A stretch of 5,066 nt of DNA, from positions 1-5,066 of the forward strand of contig USQP01000079.1 in assembly GCA_900556945.1 (NCBI GenBank), in the 5' to 3' direction. This document shows positions 1 through 5,031 of the stretch, piece by piece. Below the pieces are notes generated by a model. It had not been told where the DNA came from and searched no databases. It was given only the letters and a program-made list of their open reading frames with translations. Each line of letters starts with the position of its first letter. The first letter of the stretch is position 1. This stretch comes from an uncultured Clostridium sp. (GTDB lineage Bacteria; Bacillota; Clostridia; TANB77; CAG-508). A program made the translations under genes and the position numbers.

Positions 1-43
1 ATTAAATGAATTATTAACAATTACAGTTGAAAACAATAAATAA
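1..43 (+). CDS. C-terminal tail of an upstream gene, cut by the window edge (tentative)
   Basis: One forward frame, with codons starting at base 2, is open from the window edge to a TAA at 41-43 and would encode the tail LNELLTITVENNK. The other two forward frames stop within the first nine bases. A strong forward terminator starts about 27 bases after this stop, which is the arrangement expected at the end of a gene. Thirteen residues are too few to identify a family. In B. subtilis genes such as recA and cinA lie upstream of rny, but nothing here confirms either. Confidence 0.35.
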   Translation, partial: LNELLTITVENNK

Positions 44-69
44 TGAAAAAGCTATATTAGCGAAACAAT

Positions 70-114
70 AAGAATGAGGAAACGTTAGGGTAAATTAACG
101 TTTTCTTATTTTTT
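70..114 (+). terminator. Rho-independent terminator of the upstream gene
   Basis: A long inverted repeat pairs 70-87 with 96-113. Its core is AAACGTTA (80-87) against TAACGTTT (96-103), and it extends outward with a few G-T wobbles. The loop is 88-95 and the 3' arm runs into a T-rich tract (TTATTTTTTATTATT). The stem has few GC pairs but is about 18 bp long. It separates whatever lies upstream from the DUF3006/hydrolase unit. Confidence 0.75.
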
Positions 115-162
115 ATTATTTCTTTTTTCCATTTCTGAGAAAGATTAAACAAATAACAACAG

Positions 163-191
163 TTGAAAATTCATAGAATTTATGATATTAA
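163..191 (+). promoter_or_regulatory. Possible sigmaA-type promoter for the DUF3006/hydrolase operon
   Basis: TTGAAA (163-168) lies 17 bases before TATTAA (186-191), about 36 bases upstream of the TTG start. The -35 matches 5 of 6 consensus bases but the -10 only 4 of 6. TATGAT (181-186) is a better -10 but has no -35 at proper spacing. A promoter is expected here because a terminator lies just upstream, but the exact element is uncertain. Confidence 0.4.
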
Positions 192-215
192 TTTAAGTAG
201 TATAAAGGTAAAAAG

Positions 216-222
216 AAGGAGG
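216..222 (+). promoter_or_regulatory. Ribosome binding site that fixes a TTG start
   Basis: AAGGAGG ends five bases before the TTG at 228. The same frame has a stop codon at 198-200, so TTG 228 is the only start codon that can use this strong site. The next ATG in frame (282) has no Shine-Dalgarno sequence. Confidence 0.85.
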
Positions 223-227
223 AAAAA

Positions 228-578
228 TTGAATTTTTTTGAAGATTTAGAAAACGAAATAGAAAAAGATTTAGAAAATAAGATGCAAGATAACGATATAA
301 CTATAAAAAATTGTGAAATATCAGAAGAAGAAATAGAATTAGCGAAAAAATTTAATGCCATAGAAGAGTTTACAATAGATCGATTGGAAGAGGATATAGT
401 AGTTTTAGAAAATAGGAAAACACAAGAAATAATAAATTTAAAAAAAGAAGAATTGCCAAAAGGAGTCAAAACAGGTGACATATTGAAAAAAATTAATGGA
501 AAATTTTTAATGGATAAGGCAGAAACAAAGAAAGTAGAGAATAGAATCAAACAGAAAATGAATCATTTATGGAAATAG
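228..578 (+). CDS. DUF3006 family small acidic protein with an N-terminal extension
   Basis: This is a predicted cytoplasmic protein of 116 residues with no signal peptide or membrane segment. Residues about 48-114 resemble DUF3006: FTIDRLEEDIVVLEN, then ELPKGVKTGDIL, then a GKFLMD strand and a charged helical tail ending in LW. From memory, such proteins are usually only about 65-80 residues, so the first 45 residues, very rich in Glu, Lys and Asn and probably helical, are an extension. The TTG start is fixed by the AAGGAGG site. The stop lies 15 bases before the hydrolase start, so the two are almost surely co-transcribed. DUF3006 genes recur next to ComEC-like metallo-hydrolases, which suggests a partner or accessory role, but the biochemical function is unknown. 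Family assignment is by pattern recognition and was not searched. Confidence 0.8.
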   Translation: MNFFEDLENEIEKDLENKMQDNDITIKNCEISEEEIELAKKFNAIEEFTIDRLEEDIVVLENRKTQEIINLKKEELPKGVKTGDILKKINGKFLMDKAETKKVENRIKQKMNHLWK

Positions 579-593
579 GGGAGAAGGAAACAA

Positions 594-1529
594 ATGAGAA
601 AAAGAAGAAGTAAGAAAAATAACAAAATAGTAGCAACAGGAATTAGTTTAACAATTATACTATTATTAGCTTTATTAGGAATTAAGGATAATGCAATTAC
701 TAATTTTATGAATGAATTAGAAGTCAATACTACGGCAGAAAATTCAGATATAACAAAAGCTACGAATGAAACCATTATGGCAGAAGAATTGTCGGTATAT
801 TTTATCGATGTTGGGCAGGCAGATAGTATACTAGTAATCAATAAAGATGAGGCAATATTGATTGATGCAGGAAATAACGAGGATGGACAAGATATCGTTA
901 ATTTTATAAAAGAAAAAGGAATTACAAAATTAAACTATGTAATTGGTACACATCCACATGAAGATCATATCGGAGGATTAGATGATGTAGTTAATAGTGA
1001 CATTGAAATTGAAAACATATTTATGCCAAAGATACAAACAAATACGAAAACTTTTGAAGATGTATTGGATGCTATAGGGAATAAAAACTTAAGTATTACT
1101 GCACCGAACAAGGGAGATACCTTTAAAATAGGAAATGCTAATTGTCAAGTGATGACAGACTCCATTCTAAATAAGAATAATTTAAACCTTTCCTCTATTG
1201 TTATTAGATTGGAATATGGAAATAATAGTTTTCTGTTTATGGGAGATAGTGAAGAGGAAAATGAAAAAACAATTGCTTGGCCTAAAACAGATGTCTTAAA
1301 AGTAGGACATCATGGCTCTAATACAAGCAGTTCAGAAAGTTTTTTAAATCAAGTAAGACCAAATTATGCAGTAATTATGGTTGGAAAAAATAACAATTAT
1401 GGTTTACCAAAAGAAAAAGTAATGGAAAGATTAAAAAACGTGAATGCACAAATTTATCGAACAGATGAAATGGGAACGATAAAAATAACTTCTGATGGAA
1501 ATAATATTGAAGTTTGTGAAAATACTTGA
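594..1529 (+). CDS. Membrane-anchored ComEC/Rec2-like metallo-beta-lactamase fold hydrolase
   Basis: This 311-residue protein has a basic N-terminus (RKRRSKK), one hydrophobic segment (about 11-30) and then, after a low-complexity linker, a metallo-beta-lactamase domain from about 66 to the end. The basic flank predicts a signal anchor with the enzyme outside the membrane; I see no lipobox or clear cleavage site. Motifs: FIDVGQAD (70-77), LIDAG with D91, the metal motif H120-P-H122-E-D124-H125, LFMGD with D218, VGHHGS with H239/H240, and a closing DEMGTIKITSDG. This order is that of the C-terminal domain of ComEC, the DNA uptake channel, but no channel domain is present, so this is a free-standing relative. 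In ComEC the domain is thought to act on DNA; here the substrate is unknown. The YGHP element usual near the end reads YGLP (269-272). The ribosome binding site AGAAGG ends six bases before ATG 594. Confidence 0.88.
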   Translation: MRKRRSKKNNKIVATGISLTIILLLALLGIKDNAITNFMNELEVNTTAENSDITKATNETIMAEELSVYFIDVGQADSILVINKDEAILIDAGNNEDGQDIVNFIKEKGITKLNYVIGTHPHEDHIGGLDDVVNSDIEIENIFMPKIQTNTKTFEDVLDAIGNKNLSITAPNKGDTFKIGNANCQVMTDSILNKNNLNLSSIVIRLEYGNNSFLFMGDSEEENEKTIAWPKTDVLKVGHHGSNTSSSESFLNQVRPNYAVIMVGKNNNYGLPKEKVMERLKNVNAQIYRTDEMGTIKITSDGNNIEVCENT

Positions 1530-1554
1530 CAGTTTGCGATAATAAAGTTAAAAT
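1526..1554 (+). promoter_or_regulatory. Strong sigmaA-type promoter for rny, overlapping the upstream stop codon
   Basis: A perfect -35, TTGACA (1526-1531), stands 17 bases before TAAAAT (1549-1554), which matches 5 of 6 consensus -10 bases. The -35 includes the TGA stop (1527-1529) of the hydrolase gene. Transcription would start near 1561 and leave a leader of nearly 90 bases. I see no terminator between the hydrolase gene and rny, so read-through could add to this promoter. Confidence 0.8.
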
Positions 1555-1634
1555 AGAATAGGTAGGAAAAAATATATTTAAAGATTTAAAACAGATATAT
1601 ATATTTTATTCGAACATTGAAAATTAAATAAGAA

Positions 1635-1641
1635 AGAGGTG
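1635..1641 (+). promoter_or_regulatory. Ribosome binding site of rny, favouring ATG 1649 over ATG 1643
   Basis: AGAGGTG matches the extended Shine-Dalgarno (AAGGAGGTG) with one mismatch. Its GAGG core ends at 1639, only three bases before ATG 1643 but nine before ATG 1649. The second spacing is normal, so translation probably starts at 1649. The alternative adds only Met-Ile. Confidence 0.7.
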
Positions 1642-1648
1642 TATGATT

Positions 1649-3190
1649 ATGAATATTTTAATCATTATCGCCGCTGTCTTAATCTCACTTGCAATTGGTA
1701 TACCAATCGGAATGGCATACAGAAAAAAAGTTGCAGAGTCTAAAATTCAAGGTGCAGAGAATGAAGCAAAAAGAGTATTAGATTCAGCCAAAAAAGAAGC
1801 TGAAAATCTAAAGAAGGAAGAAATTTTTAAGGCCAAAGAAGAAATTATGGCTAGTCGTAAAGAATTAGATCAAGAGATTAAAGAAAGAAGGGGCGAAGTA
1901 CAAAAACAAGAAACAAGATTAATTCAGAAAGAAGAAAATTTGGAAAGACGTTCAGAAAATTTTGAAAAGAGAGAAAGAGAATTAGACAAAGAATTACAAA
2001 ATATAGAAGAGCAAAAACAAGAACTTGAGAAATTACATGAACAAGAAATGGTTGAACTTCAAAAGATTGCGGCATTATCGAAAGAAGAGGCAAAGAAGAA
2101 ACTTTTATCAGAAATGGAAAAAGAATTAACAGCTGAAAAAGCAGCGCTAATTAGAGAACAAGAACAAAAAACAAGAGAGGCAGTTACGAAAAATGCAAAA
2201 GAAATGTTGTGTTATGCTGTACAAAAATGCGCAGCTGATCATTCTCAAGAAACAACAGTATCTATCGTTTCACTTCCAAATGATGAAATGAAAGGAAGGA
2301 TCATAGGTAGAGAAGGAAGGAACATAAAAGCCTTAGAAACATTAACAGGAATTGACTTAATAATAGATGATACACCAGAAGCAGTCGTGTTATCAGGATT
2401 TGACCCATTAAGAAGAGAAGTTGCTAAAATAGCTCTAGAAAAATTAATTGATGATGGAAGAATTCATCCAGCTAAGATTGAAGAAATGGTTGAAAAAGCA
2501 AAAGAAGAAGTTGAAAATACCATTAAAGAAGAAGGAGAGAGAGCTGTTATTGAAACAGGAGTCATTGGACTTCATCCAGATTTAGTAAAATTAATCGGAA
2601 AATTAAAATACAGGACAAGTTATGGACAAAATGTATTAAATCATTCAATTGAAGTTTCAAACTTAGCAAGAATCATGGCAGAAGAATTGGGATTAAATCC
2701 AAAGCTTGCTAGGAGAGCAGGACTCTTACATGATATTGGTAAAGCATTAGATCATGATATGGAAGGAACACATGTTGAAATCGGAGTGGAAGTACTTAAG
2801 AAATATAAAGAGAATCCACTTGTAATCAATGCGGTAGAAGCACATCATGGAGATGTAGAGCCACAAACTTTAGAAGCTGTATTAATTCAGGCAGCTGATG
2901 CGATTTCAGCATCGAGACCTGGAGCAAGAAGAGAAACATTAGAAGCATATATCAAGAGATTACAAAATCTTGAAGAGATAGCAGATTCTTTTGATGGAGT
3001 CGAGAAATCTTTTGCTATACAAGCTGGCCGTGAAGTTAGAATACTTGTAAAACCAGACAAAATAACAGATGATCAAATGACAATACTAGCAAGAGATGTT
3101 GCAAAAAGAGTAGAAAACGAAATGGATTACCCTGGTCAAATTAAAGTAAATATTATAAGAGAGACTAGAGTAGTAGATTATGCCAAATAG
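1649..3190 (+). CDS. rny: Ribonuclease Y (membrane-anchored endoribonuclease)
   Basis: RNase Y cuts single-stranded AU-rich mRNA and starts bulk mRNA decay in many Firmicutes, working at the membrane with degradosome-like partners. From ATG 1649 the protein has 513 residues, against about 520 in B. subtilis. Domains: an N-terminal membrane anchor (about 2-22); a long charged coiled coil (about 25-188); a KH RNA-binding domain with IIGREGRN, its GREG loop at 220-223; and a metal-dependent HD domain with H332, the [11 protein letters not shown] motif (H361-D362), H399-H400 and D417. The conserved tail [10 protein letters not shown] to VDYAK is complete. Key residues are all present and nothing is broken. 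An earlier in-frame ATG at 1643 is poorly spaced from the ribosome binding site. It has its own promoter overlapping the preceding stop and ends in a strong terminator, so it appears monocistronic here. In B. subtilis ymdB follows directly; here a minus-strand gene intervenes. Confidence 0.98.
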   Translation: MNILIIIAAVLISLAIGIPIGMAYRKKVAESKIQGAENEAKRVLDSAKKEAENLKKEEIFKAKEEIMASRKELDQEIKERRGEVQKQETRLIQKEENLERRSENFEKRERELDKELQNIEEQKQELEKLHEQEMVELQKIAALSKEEAKKKLLSEMEKELTAEKAALIREQEQKTREAVTKNAKEMLCYAVQKCAADHSQETTVSIVSLPNDEMKGRIIGREGRNIKALETLTGIDLIIDDTPEAVVLSGFDPLRREVAKIALEKLIDDGRIHPAKIEEMVEKAKEEVENTIKEEGERAVIETGVIGLHPDLVKLIGKLKYRTSYGQNVLNHSIEVSNLARIMAEELGLNPKLARRAGLLHDIGKALDHDMEGTHVEIGVEVLKKYKENPLVINAVEAHHGDVEPQTLEAVLIQAADAISASRPGARRETLEAYIKRLQNLEEIADSFDGVEKSFAIQAGREVRILVKPDKITDDQMTILARDVAKRVENEMDYPGQIKVNIIRETRVVDYAK

Positions 3191-3196
3191 TAATAG

Positions 3197-3230
3197 AAAA
3201 GACTACCTTTAGGAGGTAGTCTTTTTGTTT
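3197..3230 (+). terminator. Rho-independent terminator of rny, possibly bidirectional
   Basis: AAAAGACTACC (3197-3207) pairs perfectly with GGTAGTCTTTT (3215-3225) around a seven-base loop, followed by TGTTT, giving the run CTTTTTGTTT. It starts seven bases after the rny stop. On the minus strand the same hairpin is followed by TTTTCTATT, so it may also stop the convergent small gene, though more weakly. Confidence 0.92.
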
Positions 3231-3246
3231 GCCCGCCATGGGCGGA
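3231..3246. repeat. Short GC-rich palindrome between convergent genes
   Basis: GCCCGCCATGGGCGGA contains CCGCC (3233-3237) and GGCGG (3241-3245) around a three-base centre. It can also pair GCCC (3231-3234) with GGGC (3240-3243). It lies between the rny terminator and the stop of the minus-strand gene. This is the most GC-rich patch in an otherwise very AT-rich window. Neither strand has a T-run after it, so it is not an obvious terminator. Its role is unknown. Confidence 0.5.
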
Positions 3247-3256
3247 CTCTAAATGT

Positions 3257-3544
3257 TTAACATCGTAAAAAGAATTGAGTTCCACCAGGCCAGTATAAAA
3301 CAAGGGCATCATCTGTAAGCCGGCCTTTTATACATTCTGGCAATAGCTCTTTTTTTTCATTTTCGAGAAATTCCCTAAACTTACGTTTTGAATTTGGAAA
3401 TTTATCAAAAATCTCCTTCTCAAAATGCAGGTCTGTTTGGATTGTTCTATTTTTACGATCTAACAAATTTACCTGGATTTCTGAAAGCCGTGGAAAATCC
3501 TTGGCTACGAATCCAGATTCTTGAATAAGGTTTCCCAATTTCAT
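3257..3544 (-). CDS. Unrecognised 95-residue protein, probable recent insertion between rny and ymdB
   Basis: I do not recognise this family. The protein is soluble-looking, with no signal peptide or membrane segment. It is rich in Lys, Glu, Phe and Leu, with a helical charged middle (about 40-68) and a C-terminal half ending LVLYWPGGTQFFLRC that looks like beta strands. It has two cysteines (71 and 95, the last residue). It is likely real: GAGGAGG ends eight bases before the ATG at 3544, and a near-consensus promoter lies upstream. An in-frame start at 3619 is rejected because that promoter would lie inside it. Arginine codons are CGG, CGT, AGA, CGT, AGG, CGG, CGA, so only one of seven is AGA, and CTG, CTC and CTT also appear; neighbouring genes strongly prefer AGA and TTA. 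That and its opposite orientation inside a conserved gene pair suggest horizontal acquisition. Function is unknown. Confidence 0.75.
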   Translation of the reverse strand: MKLGNLIQESGFVAKDFPRLSEIQVNLLDRKNRTIQTDLHFEKEIFDKFPNSKRKFREFLENEKKELLPECIKGRLTDDALVLYWPGGTQFFLRC

Positions 3545-3552
3545 GGAAAATT

Positions 3553-3559
3553 CCTCCTC
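3553..3559 (-). promoter_or_regulatory. Ribosome binding site that fixes the start of the minus-strand small gene
   Basis: On the minus strand GAGGAGG is followed by eight bases and then ATG (3544-3542). This ideal site selects the 95-residue form over a longer in-frame form starting at 3619. Confidence 0.85.
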
Positions 3560-3590
3560 AAATAGATTTACCATTATCTGGCATATATTT

Positions 3591-3619
3591 ATTATACCAA
3601 AAACAAAATAAAAAATCAA
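3591..3619 (-). promoter_or_regulatory. sigmaA-type promoter of the minus-strand small gene
   Basis: Read on the minus strand, TTGATT (3619-3614) is followed by a 17-base spacer and a perfect TATAAT (3596-3591). The spacer ends in TGG, giving an extended -10 (TGGTATAAT). The start point would be near 3584, about 40 bases before the ATG. Confidence 0.75.
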
Positions 3620-3635
3620 TTATGTAAAATATTAT

Positions 3636-3664
3636 TTGATAAATTTTAAAATATATAGTATGAT
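3636..3664 (+). promoter_or_regulatory. sigmaA-type promoter of ymdB
   Basis: TTGATA (3636-3641) lies 17 bases before TATGAT (3659-3664); the -10 matches 5 of 6 consensus bases and the -35 matches 5 of 6. It is about 33 bases upstream of ATG 3697. It is back to back with the minus-strand promoter; the two -35 elements are only about 16 bases apart. Confidence 0.7.
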
Positions 3665-3696
3665 ATAGAAAAAATAGAAAGAAGGACAGCAAAATT

Positions 3697-4470
3697 ATGA
3701 AAATATTAGCAGTTGGAGATTTAATTGGTTCTGCAGGAATTAAAAAATTAAGAACAGAATTATCTAAAATAAGAGAACAAGAAAAGATAGATTTTGTCAT
3801 AGTAAATGGAGAAAACTCAGCAGAAGGTATGGGAATAACAGAAAAGAATTTCCATGATATATTGGAAACAAAAGTAGATGTAATTACAATGGGAAACCAT
3901 ACGTGGGGAAAGAAAGATGTATTCAAATTTATTGATCATCCAAAATTAATTAGGCCGGCTAATTATCCAAAAGGTGTAGTAGGAAAAGGATATAACATTT
4001 ATACCTGCAAAAATAAAAAAATAGCAGTTATAAACTTAATTGGTAGAGTGGATATAAATGTACTCTCAGAAAATCCATTTATAGTAGTAAAGGAAATTGT
4101 AGAAGAAATAAAAAATCGAGTTGATATTATTATGGTAGATTTCCATGCAGAAGCTACTGCAGAAAAAATTGCTTTAGGCTATTTCTTAGATGGAAAAGTT
4201 ACAGCCATTTTTGGAACACATACCCATGTACAAACAGCAGATGAAACAATTTTAGAAAAAGGAACCGCATATATAACAGACATAGGAATGACTGGACCTA
4301 AAAAATCAGTGATAGGAATGGATGTGGAAGCTTCTATAAAAAGATTTGAAACAACACTTCCAGAAAGGTATAAAATTGCAACAGGTGAATGTATTTTCAA
4401 TGGAGTGATTTTTGAAGTAGATGACAAAACCAACAAAGTAAAAGAAATAAAAAGAGTGAATTTAAAATAA
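3697..4470 (+). CDS. ymdB: YmdB, 2',3'-cyclic nucleotide phosphodiesterase (calcineurin-like)
   Basis: YmdB is a cytoplasmic two-metal phosphoesterase that, in B. subtilis, hydrolyses cyclic nucleotides such as 2',3'-cAMP and affects biofilm formation, late adaptive responses and sporulation. The 257 residues are full length and co-linear with that family. Metal and active-site motifs are all present: GDLIGSAG with D8, NGEN with E39 and N40, GNHTWG with N67 and H68, DFHAEAT with H150, and GTHTHVQTAD with H175 and H177. The C-terminal part (TDIGMTGP, then SVIGMDVE and RFETTLPERYKIATGE) is also typical. AAGGA (3682-3686) ends ten bases before the ATG. In B. subtilis the gene is adjacent to rny; here it has its own promoter and is separated from rny by the minus-strand gene. 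I see no clear terminator after it, so some transcripts may run into spoVS. Confidence 0.96.
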   Translation: MKILAVGDLIGSAGIKKLRTELSKIREQEKIDFVIVNGENSAEGMGITEKNFHDILETKVDVITMGNHTWGKKDVFKFIDHPKLIRPANYPKGVVGKGYNIYTCKNKKIAVINLIGRVDINVLSENPFIVVKEIVEEIKNRVDIIMVDFHAEATAEKIALGYFLDGKVTAIFGTHTHVQTADETILEKGTAYITDIGMTGPKKSVIGMDVEASIKRFETTLPERYKIATGECIFNGVIFEVDDKTNKVKEIKRVNLK

Positions 4471-4509
4471 GAATGAACGCCATTTAACGTAAAACTTTTA
4501 TCTTTTTAG

Positions 4510-4522
4510 TTTGTCGAAAAAT
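4510..4522 (+). promoter_or_regulatory. Possible Spo0A binding box upstream of spoVS
   Basis: TTTGTCGAAAAAT contains TGTCGAA (4512-4518), an exact match to the known 0A-box core TGNCGAA with the usual T-rich and A-rich flanks. It is in the ymdB-spoVS gap, about 87 bases upstream of the predicted spoVS start point, and I noticed no other copy in the window. Spo0A is the master regulator of sporulation and spoVS is a sporulation gene, so the context fits. A single short match in AT-rich DNA is not proof. Confidence 0.45.
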
Positions 4523-4566
4523 GCTTTTAATTGCGATGAAATTTCCTAAAAATTTCCAAGAAACAC

Positions 4567-4595
4567 TTTACAATCATTTCCAAATAATGTAAAAT
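4567..4595 (+). promoter_or_regulatory. Likely promoter of spoVS
   Basis: TTTACA (4567-4572) lies 17 bases before TAAAAT (4590-4595), each matching 5 of 6 consensus bases, and 54 bases upstream of ATG 4650. The -10 is the same as that of the rny promoter. B. subtilis spoVS is reported to be sigmaH-dependent; I looked for a sigmaH-type AGGA/GAAT pair here and found no convincing one. Confidence 0.6.
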
Positions 4596-4649
4596 AAAAA
4601 ACGTAAAAGTTGCAACAAAAAAAATAAAAATTATAGGAGGCAAAAGAAA

Positions 4650-4913
4650 ATGGAAATTTTAAAAATTTCATCAAAATCAAACCCAAATTCAGTAGCAGGA
4701 GCAATTGCTGGATTGGTAAAAGAATCAAACAAAGCAGAAATGCAAGCAATTGGAGCAGGAGCGCTAAATCAAGCAGTAAAGGCTGTAGCAATAGCAAGAG
4801 GATTCGTAGCACCATCAGGAGTAGATTTAGTTTGTATACCAGCATTTGCTGAAGTAGAAGTAGAAGGCGAAGATAGAACTGGTATCAAATTAATTGTAGA
4901 GTCAAGAACTTAA
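4650..4913 (+). CDS. spoVS: Stage V sporulation protein S
   Basis: SpoVS is a small, very conserved protein with an Alba-like fold, needed in B. subtilis for sporulation to pass stage V (coat assembly and heat resistance); its molecular activity is not settled. The 87 residues match the family from end to end and in length (86 in B. subtilis): MEILKISSKSNPNSVAGAIAG at the start, the invariant block AIGAGALNQAVKAVAIARGF (38-57), then SGVDLVCIPAF and the closing IKLIVESRT. AGGAGG (4635-4640) ends nine bases before the ATG. It has its own promoter and terminator, a possible Spo0A box upstream, and follows ymdB as in B. subtilis. It also occurs in some non-sporulating bacteria, so it suggests but does not prove sporulation. 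Confidence 0.97.
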   Translation: MEILKISSKSNPNSVAGAIAGLVKESNKAEMQAIGAGALNQAVKAVAIARGFVAPSGVDLVCIPAFAEVEVEGEDRTGIKLIVESRT

Positions 4914-4930
4914 AATAAGAAAAATAGAAT

Positions 4931-4966
4931 TACAGGCTGTAAACAATACAGCCTGTATTGTTTTTT
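4931..4966 (+). terminator. Rho-independent terminator of spoVS
   Basis: TACAGGCTGTA (4931-4941) pairs perfectly with TACAGCCTGTA (4947-4957) around the loop AACAA, followed by TTGTTTTTT. It begins 18 bases after the spoVS stop. Confidence 0.94.
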
Positions 4967-4987
4967 ATAAAAATACTTTATAAAAAC

Positions 4988-5016
4988 TTGAAATTTTATG
5001 CTAGATAATGTATGAT
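4988..5016 (+). promoter_or_regulatory. Promoter of the next, missing gene
   Basis: TTGAAA (4988-4993) lies 17 bases before TATGAT (5011-5016), each matching 5 of 6 consensus bases. It follows the spoVS terminator and points off the contig; the start point would be near 5023, only about eight bases before genomic sequence ends. The gene it serves is not in the window. Confidence 0.6.
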
Positions 5017-5031
5017 AGCAAAGTATAGAGG

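Noticed and set aside
23..169. Direct repeat ACAGTTGAAAA at 23-33 and 159-169
   Set aside because: Only 11 AT-rich bases and two copies, with no flanking similarity. The second overlaps a plausible -35 element, and the match is probably chance.
188..550. Minus-strand open frame of 120 codons opposite the DUF3006 gene
   Set aside because: It is a Ser/Phe/Ile-rich antisense shadow of Glu/Lys-rich coding DNA, with no good ribosome binding site or recognisable motif.
3545..3619. Longer N-terminal form of the minus-strand gene starting at 3619
   Set aside because: The TATAAT promoter (3596-3591) and the GAGGAGG site would both lie inside the coding region, and 3619 has no ribosome binding site. 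The start at 3544 is much better supported.
3558..3926. Minus-strand open frame opposite the start of ymdB
   Set aside because: It is antisense to a fully conserved YmdB N-terminus and covers both divergent promoters, with no family resemblance.
3318..3960. AGCCGGCC (3318-3325) matched by its complement in ymdB (3953-3960) as possible insertion borders
   Set aside because: Both copies lie inside conserved or apparently functional coding sequence and do not flank the orphan gene.
4487..4512. Possible terminator after ymdB
   Set aside because: The only pairing is short and AT-only (AAACT with AGTTT), with no GC core. ymdB probably lacks a strong terminator here.
4486..4608. Direct repeat AACGTAAAA at 4486-4494 and 4600-4608 around the spoVS promoter
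   Set aside because: Nine AT-rich bases in two copies are too little to call an operator without conservation data.
4546..4845. Minus-strand open frame opposite spoVS
   Set aside because: Its Leu-rich sequence is the complement of the Ala/Glu/Gln codons of spoVS and its promoter region. SpoVS itself is certain.
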